Positions 34,053 to 45,900 of a DNA stretch of 64,000 nt are shown piece by piece. The stretch's first letter is position 1. Each line of letters starts with the position of its first letter. The notes under the pieces were generated by a model that made no database searches, was not told the origin of the DNA, and saw only the letters and a list, made by a program, of their open reading frames with translations. Source of the stretch: Alopecurus myosuroides (lineage: Eukaryota; Streptophyta; Magnoliopsida; Poales; Poaceae); contig CM054060.1 in assembly GCA_028641055.1 (NCBI GenBank), positions 59,371,852 through 59,435,851 of the forward strand, in the 5' to 3' direction. The translations under genes were made by a program, and so were the position numbers.

Positions 34053-34574
34053 AAACGCCCCCCCTTGAAGGAATCGCGCCCCGAGATTCCTACTGAGAAA
34101 AGAAAAGGTTCAGATACTTCTTGCGAAGATCCTCTTGAGCTGTGACACGTGAAACACATCGTGCACATTGGATAGTTTTTCTGGAAGTTCAAGACGATAG
34201 GCATTCCTGGCAACTCTTCTGGAAAGATGTCAGGGAAATTGGAAACCACCGGAATATTTTCAAGTAAAGGGAGAGGTTTTGTATGGAGGGTGTATAGCTG
34301 GATGGAACTTGATTCATTTGGGGAATAGACTATCTGGAATGTGGTGATTCAGGAATGCTTCCTCGAAACAACCCCAGGTGATAGGAATGCCAGCTCTCAT
34401 AGCCTGGTAGTTTTCGAAACAACAACAACCTTTCTGGCCAGATAGACTTGATATTTGGGAAGTTTTGATTAGACGCCGGTAGAAGAACTGAAATGGAAAA
34501 CAACAACAAGATTTCAACGGACGAAAAGGATGTTGAGAAGAACAGGATATCAACATCGGGGAAAACGAGAACAA
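34034..34574 (-). pseudogene. Residual gag and pre-RT fragments of F
   Basis: Two minus frames. 34574-34314 ends with GIPITWGCFEEAFLNHHIP, matching the chromovirus Gag pattern W-x2-F-x3-F-x3-HIP. 34249-34034 begins VSNFPDIFPEELPGMP, the linker just upstream of RT in plant chromoviruses. Everything between (zinc knuckle, protease) and after (RT, RNase H, integrase, chromodomain) is missing. The 3' frame runs into the PPT and LTR (GRDSFKGGRF, resembling the usual 3' end before the PPT). Confidence 0.7.
34053..34068 (-). promoter_or_regulatory. Polypurine tract of F
   Basis: Minus strand CAAGGGGGGGCGTTTT directly before the LTR start TGTAACATCCC. Confidence 0.85.
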
Positions 34575-34965
34575 AACTCCTGAGGTACTACGGAAAAACC
34601 CATCCGGGCTTCTAAAGGATCAATATCTACTGCTTAAGGAATAGAGGATCTGCTTCCGGGGCTTACATGCCTACGTTCTCAATCATGAGTAGGCAACATG
34701 ATAAATCATGTCACAACCACCTCCATTCCTATGGTCTAGTAGATATAACCATCCTAGAGAAACCAGGATTCGTGAAATCCTAACTTGAAAGTTTAGACGA
34801 GAAGGGAAAAACAACGTTGCACTTCCTTACCAGAAAAGGGAGGGTGGGTGGGGAAAGAAGAAAAAGAACAGAATTCCTACTCTCACGTTTCATTTTTCCT
34901 ATATAGCTACAAAATAGTTTCTAGACTCAACTGCGACCAGTAAAAAGGGATCCTACAGGCAGACA

Positions 34966-34978
34966 GGCTCTGATACCA
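34966..34978 (-). promoter_or_regulatory. Primer-binding site of F, initiator tRNA-Met type
   Basis: The plus strand GGCTCTGATACCA gives PBS TGGTATCAGAGCC on the minus strand, 2 bp from the 5' LTR. It is complementary to the plant initiator tRNA-Met 3' end. The same PBS serves G at 62692. Confidence 0.92.
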
Positions 34979-37900
34979 TTTGTCGCACCCGGACTTCTAG
35001 GGGATACTCACAGTCCGTTAAACAGTAGATAAATGGCTTACGGGGCATACGGGCACCCGCATCTCAATATGAGCAGGCCAACACGTAAACGTGTGACAAC
35101 CATTCTCTTACTATTCATCGTCTGCGCAAACCATCCCGTAGAAATCCAGATACTTCCGTTGACGTACTTCAAAACATACACACATGGTACGTCAACGGCA
35201 TTGGAACAAGTGATATCACAACAGATCTCTACGACACAAAAGATTGAAATAAGTTGCAAATAGCTCTCATTAGAGCAGAGATAGCAAATACAATCATCCA
35301 GAGGACACATGTCCCAACAATACATCATTACATCACAGCGGAAGCATCCAAAATGTCTGAGTACATACAAGATCCAAATAGGCCTAAGAGGACGGAAACG
35401 AAAAGACGGAGCCCATCCACGAAGTCTCGGATCCTGCCCGGGTCCGCTATCTACTCGTCAGCAGTCTCGTCATACTCCACGTAGTAGCCACCATGTAGAT
35501 CCTCGGAAACGTAGTCTGCGGAAACCACAGCCCCAAAGGGGTCAGTACATAAACGTACTGGCAAGCAAGACTCACAGTTCACCAAAGTGTAACCCGTCAA
35601 CACCAAGCACAGATGCTTTGGGTTCAACGGAAGGAAGGGGATATATAAAAGATGCTGCAACTGGCTGCTCTAACCAACTACAGAGTTACTACCACTTCCG
35701 GCTAACAGAAAGGAGATAAGATCGCGTATCGTAACCAACTATAGCTAACTCCAAACAAACCCATCCTGGATCTCGCCCCTTATCCCAAGAAGCAATCCTA
35801 GGATAACTCACACAGTTGGATTAATGATGGTTCAGATTATTGTGTCAATAAGCCTATTACTAGTCAAGTTGTTAATCATTGGGTGTAAGGTTGTTTAATC
35901 ATTAGGTTTAAGTTGTCCTGAGTACTTGTTAGCCAGTACTTTCACCAAGTAGTCCATAACCGCGGAAAACACGGCTTCTCGAGAAGATTTATCCCTGCAG
36001 GGTTGCACCAATTTGGCCGTACACGCAAGAATAACCCGCCAGATGGGATGCCTCCCACCAAGCGGGGCACTCTACACAACTCAACTCTTCTTCGCATCAA
36101 GCCCAAAGAACCTTGGGCGCACGGCTAATCGAGCCCCAAAGAAAGGGGACCCTCATAGCACTCTAAGAACGTGTCCCCCTATATGCCGACTACAAAAGTT
36201 CCACCCTGGCCTGGGCTCGCAAAAACATGCATGCGGCAAATGGAAAACACGAACTAAATGAGGCGATTTGGACGAGATGCGAATCGAATCAAATTGAGGG
36301 GGGCGCCCATACTCGCTTCCCACATGCGGTTAGTGCGCTCATCATGGATCAGTAGACAAGACCCTTTTCCTATTAGGGTCGACACTAGCAGGCCTCAAAA
36401 CCACACAGGGCCTCCTACCGGTGCCTTATCATCAAATTATTATTAACAATAACATTAGCATGATTGTTTGATTAAACATCGAGCCCCCAGAACATAATGA
36501 AATAGTAACAGAAAGTAACGGGTAACAGACTCGAGCAAAAAAACCCTAAGCATGCTAATAGGACACGGGCACAAGCAATGGTTATAGGTGTGGAGGTGAG
36601 GCAATATCAGGGTTAAGGGATTCATGTGATAGATTCGTAACAGAAGCAACTATTCATAGGGCTAGCAGAATAGACAACGGAAAGTATCGGTAACCAATGT
36701 TGAGAGGAACACGATGGTTCATGTGAGTGAATACTTGCCTGCAAACCCAGTAGCCTGGTACTGAGCTAGATCCTTAGAAGGGGTGTCGTAAGTATCGTCG
36801 GTCTCAACGTCGTCGTGTATCCGAGAAGAAGCAAACAAACAATGCAGAAAGATAAACAATCAATAACATGGCATAGTGCACAAACATGGGATGATGCATG
36901 ACCATTTATTTGATGCATCAAAATAAACTAGTTGATGTGGTAACAACATGATTAAATGGACCCACATGCAACTGAGTTGCATATGAAAAACCCATGAATT
37001 ATGGTTGAATTAATTGTTTTACGACTAAGCAACATGTGAAAGTGGATTAGCATGATGCATGGATGAGGAAAACAACAAAATAACAACAATAGAAGCAATT
37101 GGAAATAAGGTTTACCAAGTTTGGAAATTCATTCATTAAGTTAGGAAATTTTGGTTCCTTAAAGGTGTCACACAAAAATTTGTTGTTTTCATCAAGTTTA
37201 ATTGTTCAAAACAGATAACAAAGTTTATATTTGATAAGAACACACAATTTTGGGTGGATTACATGTTTCACTTGATGAAAAAGGATTTCAAATAAATTAT
37301 TTTTGAATTAAACAAGTTTAAGTAAGAATTAAATGAATTTAATTCAAACATGAACTTATTTGAATTTTTATTTGTGCAAAACATTAAGTGAGATTCATAT
37401 TTGAAAAGGTTATGCTTTTGTGGGTTGAAAACATATTTTATATGTCCCAAAAGAATTTGTTTTGATCAAGTTATGAATTTGACAATGTTAAATGATTTAA
37501 ACAAGGTTTAAATCATTTAACCAATTTTAATTATTCAAAACATGAAACAAATTTTATATTTGAAAAGGTGGTTTAATTTTGCATGGAAAACATATTTTAT
37601 TTGTTGAAATTGGATTTAAAATGAGCAAGTTATTATTTTGGCAATTTTAAATGCATTAAACAAGGAACAGTTATTTTCAGCAATTTAAATTATTCAAAAC
37701 AGCAAACAAAATTTATATTTGGAAAGTACATGAAAAGTTGATTGGAAAACACATTTAGTTTGTGGAATTTGGAATTTTTATGAACAAGTTATGAATTTTG
37801 CAAAATTAAGTGATTTAAACAAGAATTCAAATGTTTCACCAATTTAAAATATTCAAAACAGTAAACAAATTTTATATTTGGATAGAACATTTAATTTGGT

Positions 37901-38109
37901 ACAGAAAACATATTAAAAATGTTGAATTTGGAGTTGGGATGAATTACTTATGCATTTTACAAGTTAAGGTGCAAATCTGCCATTTTTAATTCATTTGGGA
38001 CTTGGAAATAATTTTACAGGGGTTTGGAATTAATTACCAGGGGCCTATGTGTGATTCTAAGAAGTTATGTGACCAAAACAATTGGAAATAAAAAATGTTG
38101 GTTTTATTG

Positions 38110-38180
38110 AGGGAGGGGGGATTCGAACCCCCCACCTCCTGGCTGCGCATAGGGTGCCTAACCAGTGGGATGGATGCGCT
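38110..38180 (-). other. tRNA-like module in F 5' LTR
   Basis: Same A box and perfect B box as at 32419-32490, with one base change just 5' of the A box (TCCCACTGG against TCGCACTGG). It lies downstream of the LTR TATA box, so it would be part of the element RNA. Confidence 0.6.
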
Positions 38181-38765
38181 CGGTTGTAACAGAAGGGTGC
38201 GGGGGGGGGGGGGGGGGGGTTAAGCTGTTGTGGCGCGGTTTACTGAACCTTTTCTGCACGTACTGAACCTGGTTTAGTTTGCGATCGATGGCAGATCGGA
38301 GGTCGCGGGAGAGCTGCTGCCGCTGCGGCCATGGGGCGCCGGGCGGGTGCTGTGGGGTGCGGTGGTGACCTAGAGGGGTAGGGAGAGGGAGGAAAGAAGA
38401 GGGGAGGCGGGGGAAGGAGGGGAAGCTCACCTTGGGGCAGACAGGAGCAGGTCGGGCAGGGAGGAGCAGGGGCTTGGCCGGCGGCAAACCTCGACGCCGC
38501 GGCCGCCGGGAGCCTCCTCGGACCACGGCGCCTTCACCAAAGATGGAGTGCGTGATGTGGCGGTTCCATTCCCCTAGCCAGATGAACCTCGAGGTGGCCG
38601 TGGGGCGGCGATCACCGGCGGCAGGAGGAGGGAATTTCGGTGGGGTGTGGAGGTTGCAGAGATACAGAGGGAAGCAGGGAGAAGAGAGGTGGGAGGAAGA
38701 AGATGGCGGCTGGGGGGAGGAAGGAGGAGAAAGGAAGGGTGGGGGGAACCCTAGGGCAGGAGCTT

Positions 38766-38775
38766 AGGTTTATAG
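38766..38775 (-). promoter_or_regulatory. TATA box of F 5' LTR
   Basis: Minus strand CTATAAACCT, followed by a pyrimidine-rich GC leader with CCCTAGGGTTCC, typical of a plant RNA polymerase II promoter. Same site at 33071-33080 in the other LTR. Confidence 0.6.
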
Positions 38776-39747
38776 GGAGGGGGGAGAGGAGGATCACCGT
38801 TGCTGTTCTGCCATGTCGACGTGGTGCCCCTCTGATGATTGTCGTACGAAGAAGAAGGTTAAGCGGGCCTAGGGTAAAAGAAGTGGGCTGGGGTGGTGTT
38901 GGGCTGAGGGTGCTGCTCTCTCTCTCCCTTGATGTTTTAACATTTTTGTTCTATTTTTTTTTGCTGAATTGGAAAAGGAAGAGAAAGGTGAGTTTTTGGG
39001 TTAGCAAAAATATTAGAAAAATTTGGGTTGGCTCCTCAAAGTATTGGTAACCAAATGCAAGTTTGGCATTTCAAATAAGTTGAATTATGGTGTTGTTTGT
39101 AATTTAATTCAAATTGGATGGATTTTATTATTAATTACATTCTTTGAAACAAAATTTTAAATGGCATGAACCTTGGAGTTTGAAATAGAAACAAAAAATT
39201 AGAATGTTTGGTAATTTGCACATATTCAATTGGGGTGTTGTTTGATGATTTGAATTTGAGTTTTGAATGCAATTTATATTAGGTGGATTATTAAATGACA
39301 AATAAGAGTTGAGCTTATTATTATTTCATGGAAACAATTGGAAGTGTTAATTGAACCATTTTATTTGGAGAGTTTTGTTTTGCAATTTTCATAATTTCAA
39401 CATGGTTGTTGTTTGGAGGAAATTTATAATTGAATTTGAAAAGGGTTTGGTTATTGGATGCATTTTTATAGAAACAACACAACAGTTTTGAAATCACACT
39501 TTAATGGAAACAAACAATTGTTTTATTTTGAAATATCTTTTTAGAAATTGTAACATCACAAGTATGAAACAAAGGTTTGAAATTTGAGTTGAAATTCAAA
39601 TAGAAAACAAAGGAAAACAAATGAAAACAGTTGGAAAAAAATGAAAACAAGCAAAACAATTGCAATCAACATGATGCCATGATGCCAAACATAAAATAAC
39701 AGAGAGCAAACATTCTAATGGCTGTTTTTCATACTTGGGATGTTACA

Positions 39748-40234
39748 GGTGTTCTATCCTTTCCGGGTGGTCTTTTCTGCTCCATGTTACGTCCTGCTCT
39801 GACCACCTCAGCTATCTCGGAACAGCCGAGGAAACCGAGTTTACCGCTTGCTTCAGTATCTTTTTATCCCTGTTAGAAGTTCCTGTAGTATGCACATGAT
39901 ATTGTCCTCTTGAATCGTAAGTACGTACCATGCCGATGAAGACGCTGATCCGGCCGATTGTCACGATAGATCCGGATTCGAGGTGATCCGACTCTGGCCC
40001 CCAACCGGAATCGTCCACCACCTTCTCTCCTTCGCGGTTGGTGTAGATCTCGCCGATGACAAGATTCTCCATGTTCTTCCGAGCTTCTCCCGTGATGTAA
40101 ACACCTTTGGACGCAGGCCCCACGGTGGGCGCCAACTGTCGTGGGATAATCACGGCAGACGTTACCGGGGGTAACTTATCTTGAGGCAAGACGGCACTGG
40201 TGTTTGGGAGAGGGTTTAGCTCAGAGGAAAACAT
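39748..40234 (-). pseudogene. gag N-terminus fused to protease of E (capsid missing)
   Basis: ATG at 40234 inside the 5' LTR (MFSSELNPLPNTSAV), reading through the PBS as QLAPTVGP, then KGVYITGEARKN, GEIYTNREGEKVVDD and GSIVTIGRISVFIG. The frame passes without a capsid domain into the protease leader (VNSVSSAVPR, TAG at 39812-39814, then LRWSEQDVTWSRKDHP), which matches C and D around WSEQEIAW and W-NQEITWSRADHP. From PBS to protease is about 0.3 kb against about 2.7 kb in D. F splits the protease at 39748. Confidence 0.8.
40117..40134 (-). promoter_or_regulatory. Primer-binding site of E, tRNA-Lys type
   Basis: Minus strand TGGCGCCCACCGTGGGGC, identical to D at 42934-42951, 2 bp from the LTR. 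Confidence 0.85.
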
Positions 40235-40611
40235 GATGATATGCGATCTGGAAGCCGGCAAGCAAGTCGCCGGGTCTCCGATCTCGATATATTAATCTCA
40301 ACTCTTGTGTTACACTGGATACTCGATACCTAGCAATATTGCCCTAATTATCTCTCTTCTAAACCTAACCTAGGGGCCGGCTTATAAAGCATCCGGATCC
40401 CTGGCCTGTTCTCCAAGGCGTACTCTGAGTCCTACCCGAACACTGCTTACAAAACCCTAAACTTCCTTACCGGAACCCACAATCCGGGTTACCAGGCCTA
40501 CGATCTTGGGCCTTCTAGAAGCTCCTTTATCCCTTGTCGGGTCTTTGTGCAGCGTCCTTTGGGCCGAGTTACTCCTTGGCGTTGGGCTACCGGGTTATCA
40601 TCCCTCCATCA
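40137..40611 (-). repeat. 5' LTR of E (475 bp)
   Basis: Minus-strand TATA-like TTTATAAG at about 40381-40390 would start transcription near 40355, so the gag ATG at 40234 lies in the LTR-encoded leader. Confidence 0.95.
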
Positions 40612-41888
40612 GCCGCCTTTTCCCTTTCGCCTATTTAGACCCCCCCGACATATTAACCCTAAAAATATACCACTTCGTCTCGAGAAACACCCGAGGCCGC
40701 CGTCATCGTCATCCCGAGACCGGGAGGGTTCTGGAGCTCTCTCCGGCACACTGCCGGGAGAGGAATTCATCACCGGAGGGGTCTACACCACCATGCCCTC
40801 CTCAGAAGTGATGCGTGAGTAGTTCATCCCTGGACTACGGGTCCATAGCAGTAGCTAGATGGTTGTTCTCTCCACTTTGTACCTCATGGTTAGATCTCGT
40901 GAGCTGCCTCACATGATCGAGATCATCTTTATGTAATGCTACATGTTGTGTTTGCTGAGATCTGATAAATGTTGAATGCTATGTCTTATGATTATCAATC
41001 TATCATGTTATCGTCATGCTTATGTTATTTATGATCTTTCATGCTCTCCGTTATTAGTAGATGCTCTGGCCAAGTAGATGGTAGTAACTCCAAGAGGGAG
41101 TATTTATGCTCGATAGTGGGTTCATGCCTCCTTTGCATATGTGCTCGAGTGACGGAAACATGACAGATGGAGGATGTGTTGTTGTCATTAGGGAGAAAAC
41201 AACGATGTTTACCTAGTTTACATTGTTTACATTACACACTTTGCTTATTGCGATAATCTGTTGCTAGCAACTTAATACCCAACGTTTGTTCGGATGATAT
41301 TCAGAGGGTGGATTATTAGACATAGATGCCGTTGGATGACGGTCTATGTATTTTTTTTGTAATGCCCGCATGAATCACATAGTAATCTTTATGTCTTGCA
41401 TATGCACTACGGTGCAACCTTCATTTCTGTCAATTGCCCAGCTGTAATTTGTTCACCACACATGTTATTTATCTTTCACGGAGAGACACCACTAGTGAAC
41501 TGTGGACCCCAGTCTATTTTCCTCATACTAATAAAACACCTACTGCTTTCACACTGTTTTCATACTGTTGCTACTGTTTTAATACTATTTTCCTACTGTT
41601 TTCCATACCATACGTTTAACCTCTTTGTGTTCAGCGAAACCGGTGAGATTGTCAACCTCACTGCTATGTTGGGACAAAGTGATTTGATTTTGTTGTGTAG
41701 GTTCCACGTTGCTGCTGAACCGGTAGTGCGCCCTGCCACCTCAGCTGCATCAACCTTCAGAGATTGCTTGTCCTCCTACTGGTCGATTCAACGTTGGTTT
41801 CTTTTCTAAGGGAAAACTTGCTGCTGCACTCTTCACAACTTTTCTCTTGGGGTTTACCAAGGTTAGCCTCCAGTAAAGGCACACATCA
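40612..41888 (+). repeat. Solo LTR of the A family, right piece
   Basis: Resumes with GCCGCCTTTTCCC, including a degenerate TATA region (CTATTTAGACC) and the rest of the LTR to CACACATCA at 41888. Total with the left piece is about 1.61 kb, full LTR length. No internal sequence or second LTR adjoins, and ACAGC at 41889-41893 matches ACGGC at 19191-19195 except one base, so this is a solo LTR. Confidence 0.8.
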
Positions 41889-42055
41889 ACAGCTCCGAGA
41901 CCCAGCATCCTATATAAAGCCTGGGAGAACCTCCTGGTAGGGTATCGATTATTCCACCCATCATAGCCTTTGAGTTGTGCGAGATCGAATCTCTCCACCG
42001 CATCCATTGTTGCACTCGTTGTAGTCCTCGTTAAAATAATACATACAAGCAGGAG
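41889..42055 (+). other. Old LTR-like host sequence H (right piece)
   Basis: Contains CATCCTATATAAAGCCTGGG (TATA box at 41911-41919) and a leader-like stretch with GAATCTCTCCACCGC and ATACATACAAGCAGGAG. It looks like the promoter and R region of a Gypsy LTR in plus orientation. Cut at 42055 by element D; AGGAG (42051-42055) would be its target duplication. Confidence 0.5.
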
Positions 42056-42931
42056 TGTCGGGAGGTTACCCCCGAGTAGGGGTAAGGCCAGTGCTAAAGG
42101 CAAGATCAAAGGAGCTATTTGACTAAGTAGGCTGGCTACCCGGTACTCGCTACCCGGTAGACAGCTAACCGGACGTACACACCAATAGCCAGAAGGAAGA
42201 ATCAAGGAAGTTACATCCCTCCGAGTAGAGGAGTTGGTCCGAGTAGAGGGAGTGGTTTCCTACTCGGGCCAGAAGTCAATGGAGCCGTTGTGACAAAGGA
42301 TCCCGTGTATCCTGCGTCCGTACGGCGTGCGGTCCAACTTACGGAGCGCGTGATTATCCGCTCTCCGGAGTGGCTACAGTGCGATAGGCGCATGTCAAGT
42401 CCTGTCACTGACAGAGGGGATAGGACAGGGCTAGGGGCCTAACCTATCTCACTGACAAGGGTGGACAGGTCCTATCTTCGAACGGTGCAACGACTTATGG
42501 TGCAAGCGTCAGCGAGAAGCCGGAAGCGTGCTCTGTTCTGCAGTGCTCCTGTCACGTCAAGTCGTACCTTATAGTTGTTTTCTATCCGGCTGGGCACCAG
42601 TATATAAGGTGCCCTGCCTCCTCCTGTGCGAGGGTCGACACACTGGATTGCTTCACTACTCACATAGAGAACTTGAGCGTAGAGTGGCTACTCGGCTGAA
42701 GGCCTGAATTGTACTGTGGCTACTCGGTAAACACCATATAAAGAGAGAGGAAGGAGTAGGGGTGTTAACTCCACACGAGGGCCCTGAACCTGGGTAAGAC
42801 CTTGTTGTTTGAAGTGTTTGTGATCTACCACACGCGGCTACTCGCCGTGTGATCCCTCCCCGAGCACCTCCAGCGTCCATCGCCCCCAACTTTAGCCATC
42901 CCATGGCATCTGCCATGATACCACCACGACA
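42056..42931 (+). repeat. 5' LTR of D (876 bp)
   Basis: TGTCGGGAGGTTACCCCC to CCACCACGACA. TATA box TATATAAGG at 42601 (the 3' LTR copy is at 56551). Downstream of it the leader carries the gag start ATG at 42903. Confidence 0.93.
42601..42609 (+). promoter_or_regulatory. TATA box of D 5' LTR
   Basis: CACCAGTATATAAGGTGCC; transcription would begin about 42630, giving U3 of about 575 bp and R-U5 of about 300 bp. Confidence 0.75.
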
Positions 42932-45900
42932 GTTGGCGCCCACCGTGGGGCAGACAGAGGCGCTGGCTGGAGTCCATGTTCGGACGGGACTCATTTCTTC
43001 TACCGGGGAGCGCGTGGTATGTGGCCTTGTCCACAGATTCGGCTCCTTCGACTTCGTCACCGACAACGCCGGAGATTTCGGCGGGAGGCCCATTCCGGCA
43101 GGCGGCTCGGTGCTCTCCTTCGGCTCGCACCTCGTCTACGTCGCCACCGCTGTCGTCCGCGAGTTTCCAGAGGAGGTTCTGGTCGCGGAGGATCCTCCTG
43201 CCGTGCTCGCTGCCCGCGGAAGGCCGGTGGGCTGCTCCGCGGACAGCGTGGAGGTGATGATGACCGGCCTGGCTACCGATGCCGGGAAGGGCGCGGCTGC
43301 TGCCGCGGAGGTCATCGAGGATCTCGCTGGCCCGAGTGCTGGCGGGAGGACCCACAAGCCCTATGAGAAGGATTCCAACATCCCTCTCTCCACTACACCA
43401 ACGATACAGGCATCCGCTGCGCGGATGGGCATGCCGCCTCCCACCGAGCTCGAGCTCTTGACCATGATGGCGCAGCTCGACCGACAGCGCCAGGAGCTGC
43501 CCGCTGAGCACCTGGAGGTTGAGAAGGTGAGGCTCGAGCTTAGCCTAGACCAGAACGAGTACAACAAGGCCCATGGCTTTACTCCTGTTGTTAGGAAGTC
43601 TAGCAAAGTAGGCGCTACACGTCGCAACTTAGGCGCCGAGATGGCGACAGTGGTAGAGGCTCCTAGCCAATCTGCCACCGCAAACACCACTACCAGGCCC
43701 AGATACAGCACCCCCGCCAAAACACTTAGAGCTGCTGAGGCTGTAGTTACTGAGTTGCCAAATCTTGCCGGCGACGCGCGCGCTAGGCAGCAGGAAAGGC
43801 TCAGTGAGCTAGTGCTAGAGGCTGCTAGGCAGAATGACGAGTTCCAGAAGGCCAATCCGGGTGCCGGTGCTTCTCAGGTTGTGCACTCGCATGCGGTCAG
43901 ATCTACGGATCAGGCCTCATCGCCGTATCCCAGCCGCGAGAGGGACCAGAGTGTGCGCTCTGGGAAGAGCAGACAGATGCAGGTGTACGACCCGGCTCTC
44001 GCTGCGAAACAGTGCGCTGTGCCGCGAGAGTCCGGTCAGAAACACACTACTGCAGGAGCATGCTATCAAGCCCATAAAGCTCACAGCAAGGGGAATGACG
44101 GAGACAACGCGGGGCCTTCTCGGCGTCCTGCTGCTCAGCCTACTCGGCAGAGGACGCATCAGTCGGCTGCAGCACAGCCGCGTGCGGCTGCGCCAGCAGC
44201 CAACCCTGTGGTGCAACCCGCTGTTGTGCAGGAGAACATGTATGATGATGGCTACTCGGCGATGGGGCTAGCCGGCTATGCTGACCCAAGGAATATTGCT
44301 GATCGCCTGGGTGAGCGCATGCTGGAGCCCAGTGACGCAAGGTTCCAGCTGGACCGGATCAACCTGTCAGCGCAACTCGAGAACAGGGGCCGCCTGGCCC
44401 AGAGTGCTTTGGCCCTCGCATCATGAACGAGCCATCAGTGAACCACTTCCAGCTGGCCAGGGGGACCAAGTGTTACAATGGCAGCACCAAGCCAGAAGAC
44501 TAGTTGAGTGACTATGTCACGGCCGTGCACATTGCAGGCGGCAACCGGAGATGGGCTGTGCGGTATGTTCCGCACATGCTTGAGGGTCCAGCTCGGACTT
44601 GGCTCAACAACCTGCCCAAGGACAGTATCAATTGCTGGCTGGACTTCTCGGAGGCCTTCATCAGCAACTTCACCAGCACTTACAAGAGGCCGAATAGGCC
44701 GCAGCAGTTCTTCGCTTGCAAGCAGCGGGAAGACGAGACCGATCGCGAGTACCTTACTCGGTGGAGCACCTTGAGGAACACCTGTGAAGGTGTGAATGAG
44801 GCCCAGGCTATCACTTGGTTTGCGCAGGGTTGCAGGCATGGCATCATGTTGTGGCAGAAGCTGCGGCGCGAGATGCCGATTACTCTCGCTGAAACCATCA
44901 AGATCGCGGACATGTATGCGCTCGGCGACCCAAATCAGCCTCTGATGGACTCCCCCGAGCCGAGAAAGAACTACAACAGCAACAAGCGCAATGATTTCCG
45001 CAACAAGCGTAGAGGTGACCGGATTGATACTCGGTATGATCCCGAGGAGGTGAATGCTGTGACTACGGCTGCTGGGAGTAGCCAAAGGCAAAAAACTGCT
45101 GGAGCCCAGTACGGGCAAAACCAGAATAAGGGCCAAGGCATCAAGAAGCCGTACAATGCTCCCCAGCAGGGTAGCGGCAACCCGGATCCAGCTCCGAACT
45201 TTGTCTTTGGGAGCATGAGGGATGGGCCATGCAGCTTCCATACTCGGCATCCTGCCAGGCCAGCCAACCACACTACTCGGCAGTGCAGCTGGTGGGAACA
45301 GATCAAGAATGAGGGCTTGCCTCCTCCTCCTCCTCTGCCAGCTGTGAATGCCAATGTGCAGCCAGCTCGGGCACCTGCTCCTCGGCCTGCAGCCTTCCCG
45401 AGAAGAGAGAACGTGAACCAGGTGGCTTTAGGAGCCAACCGCAACTTCAACAACGACCGCTACCGCAACAACAACAACGACCGCTACCGCAACTTCTACA
45501 CCCGCAACAACAACAACAACAACAACAACCAAGGTAACAACAACAACGACAACAATGGCGGTGGAGACCGCAACCAGTACCAGGAACACCACGAGAGCTA
45601 CATGATCTTCACCTCTGAGCCCTCCGACAAGCAGTCTCAGCACAGGCGTGCGATGGAGGTCAATGCTGTGATTCCTGCTGTGCCCCACTACCTGCACTGG
45701 TGCAACCAAGAGATCACATGGTCTAGAGCTGATCATCCTAAGGTGATGCCCAACCCGGGTAGCTACGCTTTGGTGGTGGATCCCACCTTCTTGGGTGCTC
45801 AGAAGAATGTCAGGTTCAGCAAGGTGCTGATTGACAACGGCAGCAGCATCAACATTGTGTACAGAGACACACTCGAGAAGCTCGGGATGTACGAGAACAT

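Larger units (their letters stand above)
29293..39747 (-). mobile_element. Chromovirus-derived element F with giant LTRs (LARD-like)
   Basis: Minus strand; LTRs of 4760 bp (29293-34052) and 4767 bp (34981-39747) around only 928 bp of internal sequence. TSD GGTGT. The PBS matches initiator tRNA-Met, the PPT is AAGGGGGGGCG. The interior keeps a scrap of gag and a scrap of the region before RT, so it is an internal-deletion derivative of a Tekay/Del-type chromovirus (inference from motifs). LTR pair divergence is about 0.5-1% by eye over the first 1.4 kb. Inserted in the protease of E. Confidence 0.9.
34981..39747 (-). repeat. 5' LTR of F (4767 bp)
   Basis: Near-identical to 29293-34052. Minus-strand TATA box at 38766-38775, so U3 is about 970 bp and R plus U5 about 3.7 kb. 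The palindrome is at 35543-35560, the tRNA-like module at about 38110-38180 (B box 38119-38129, A box 38153-38164), and the G run is 19 long (38201-38219) against 15 in the other LTR. Confidence 0.93.
39748..40611 (-). mobile_element. Tat-like element E, 5' portion
   Basis: Remaining part of E right of F: 5' LTR, PBS, gag N-terminus and protease leader. It starts with the second TSD copy of F (GGTGT, 39748-39752) and ends at the solo LTR with GCCGC (40612-40616). Confidence 0.92.
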
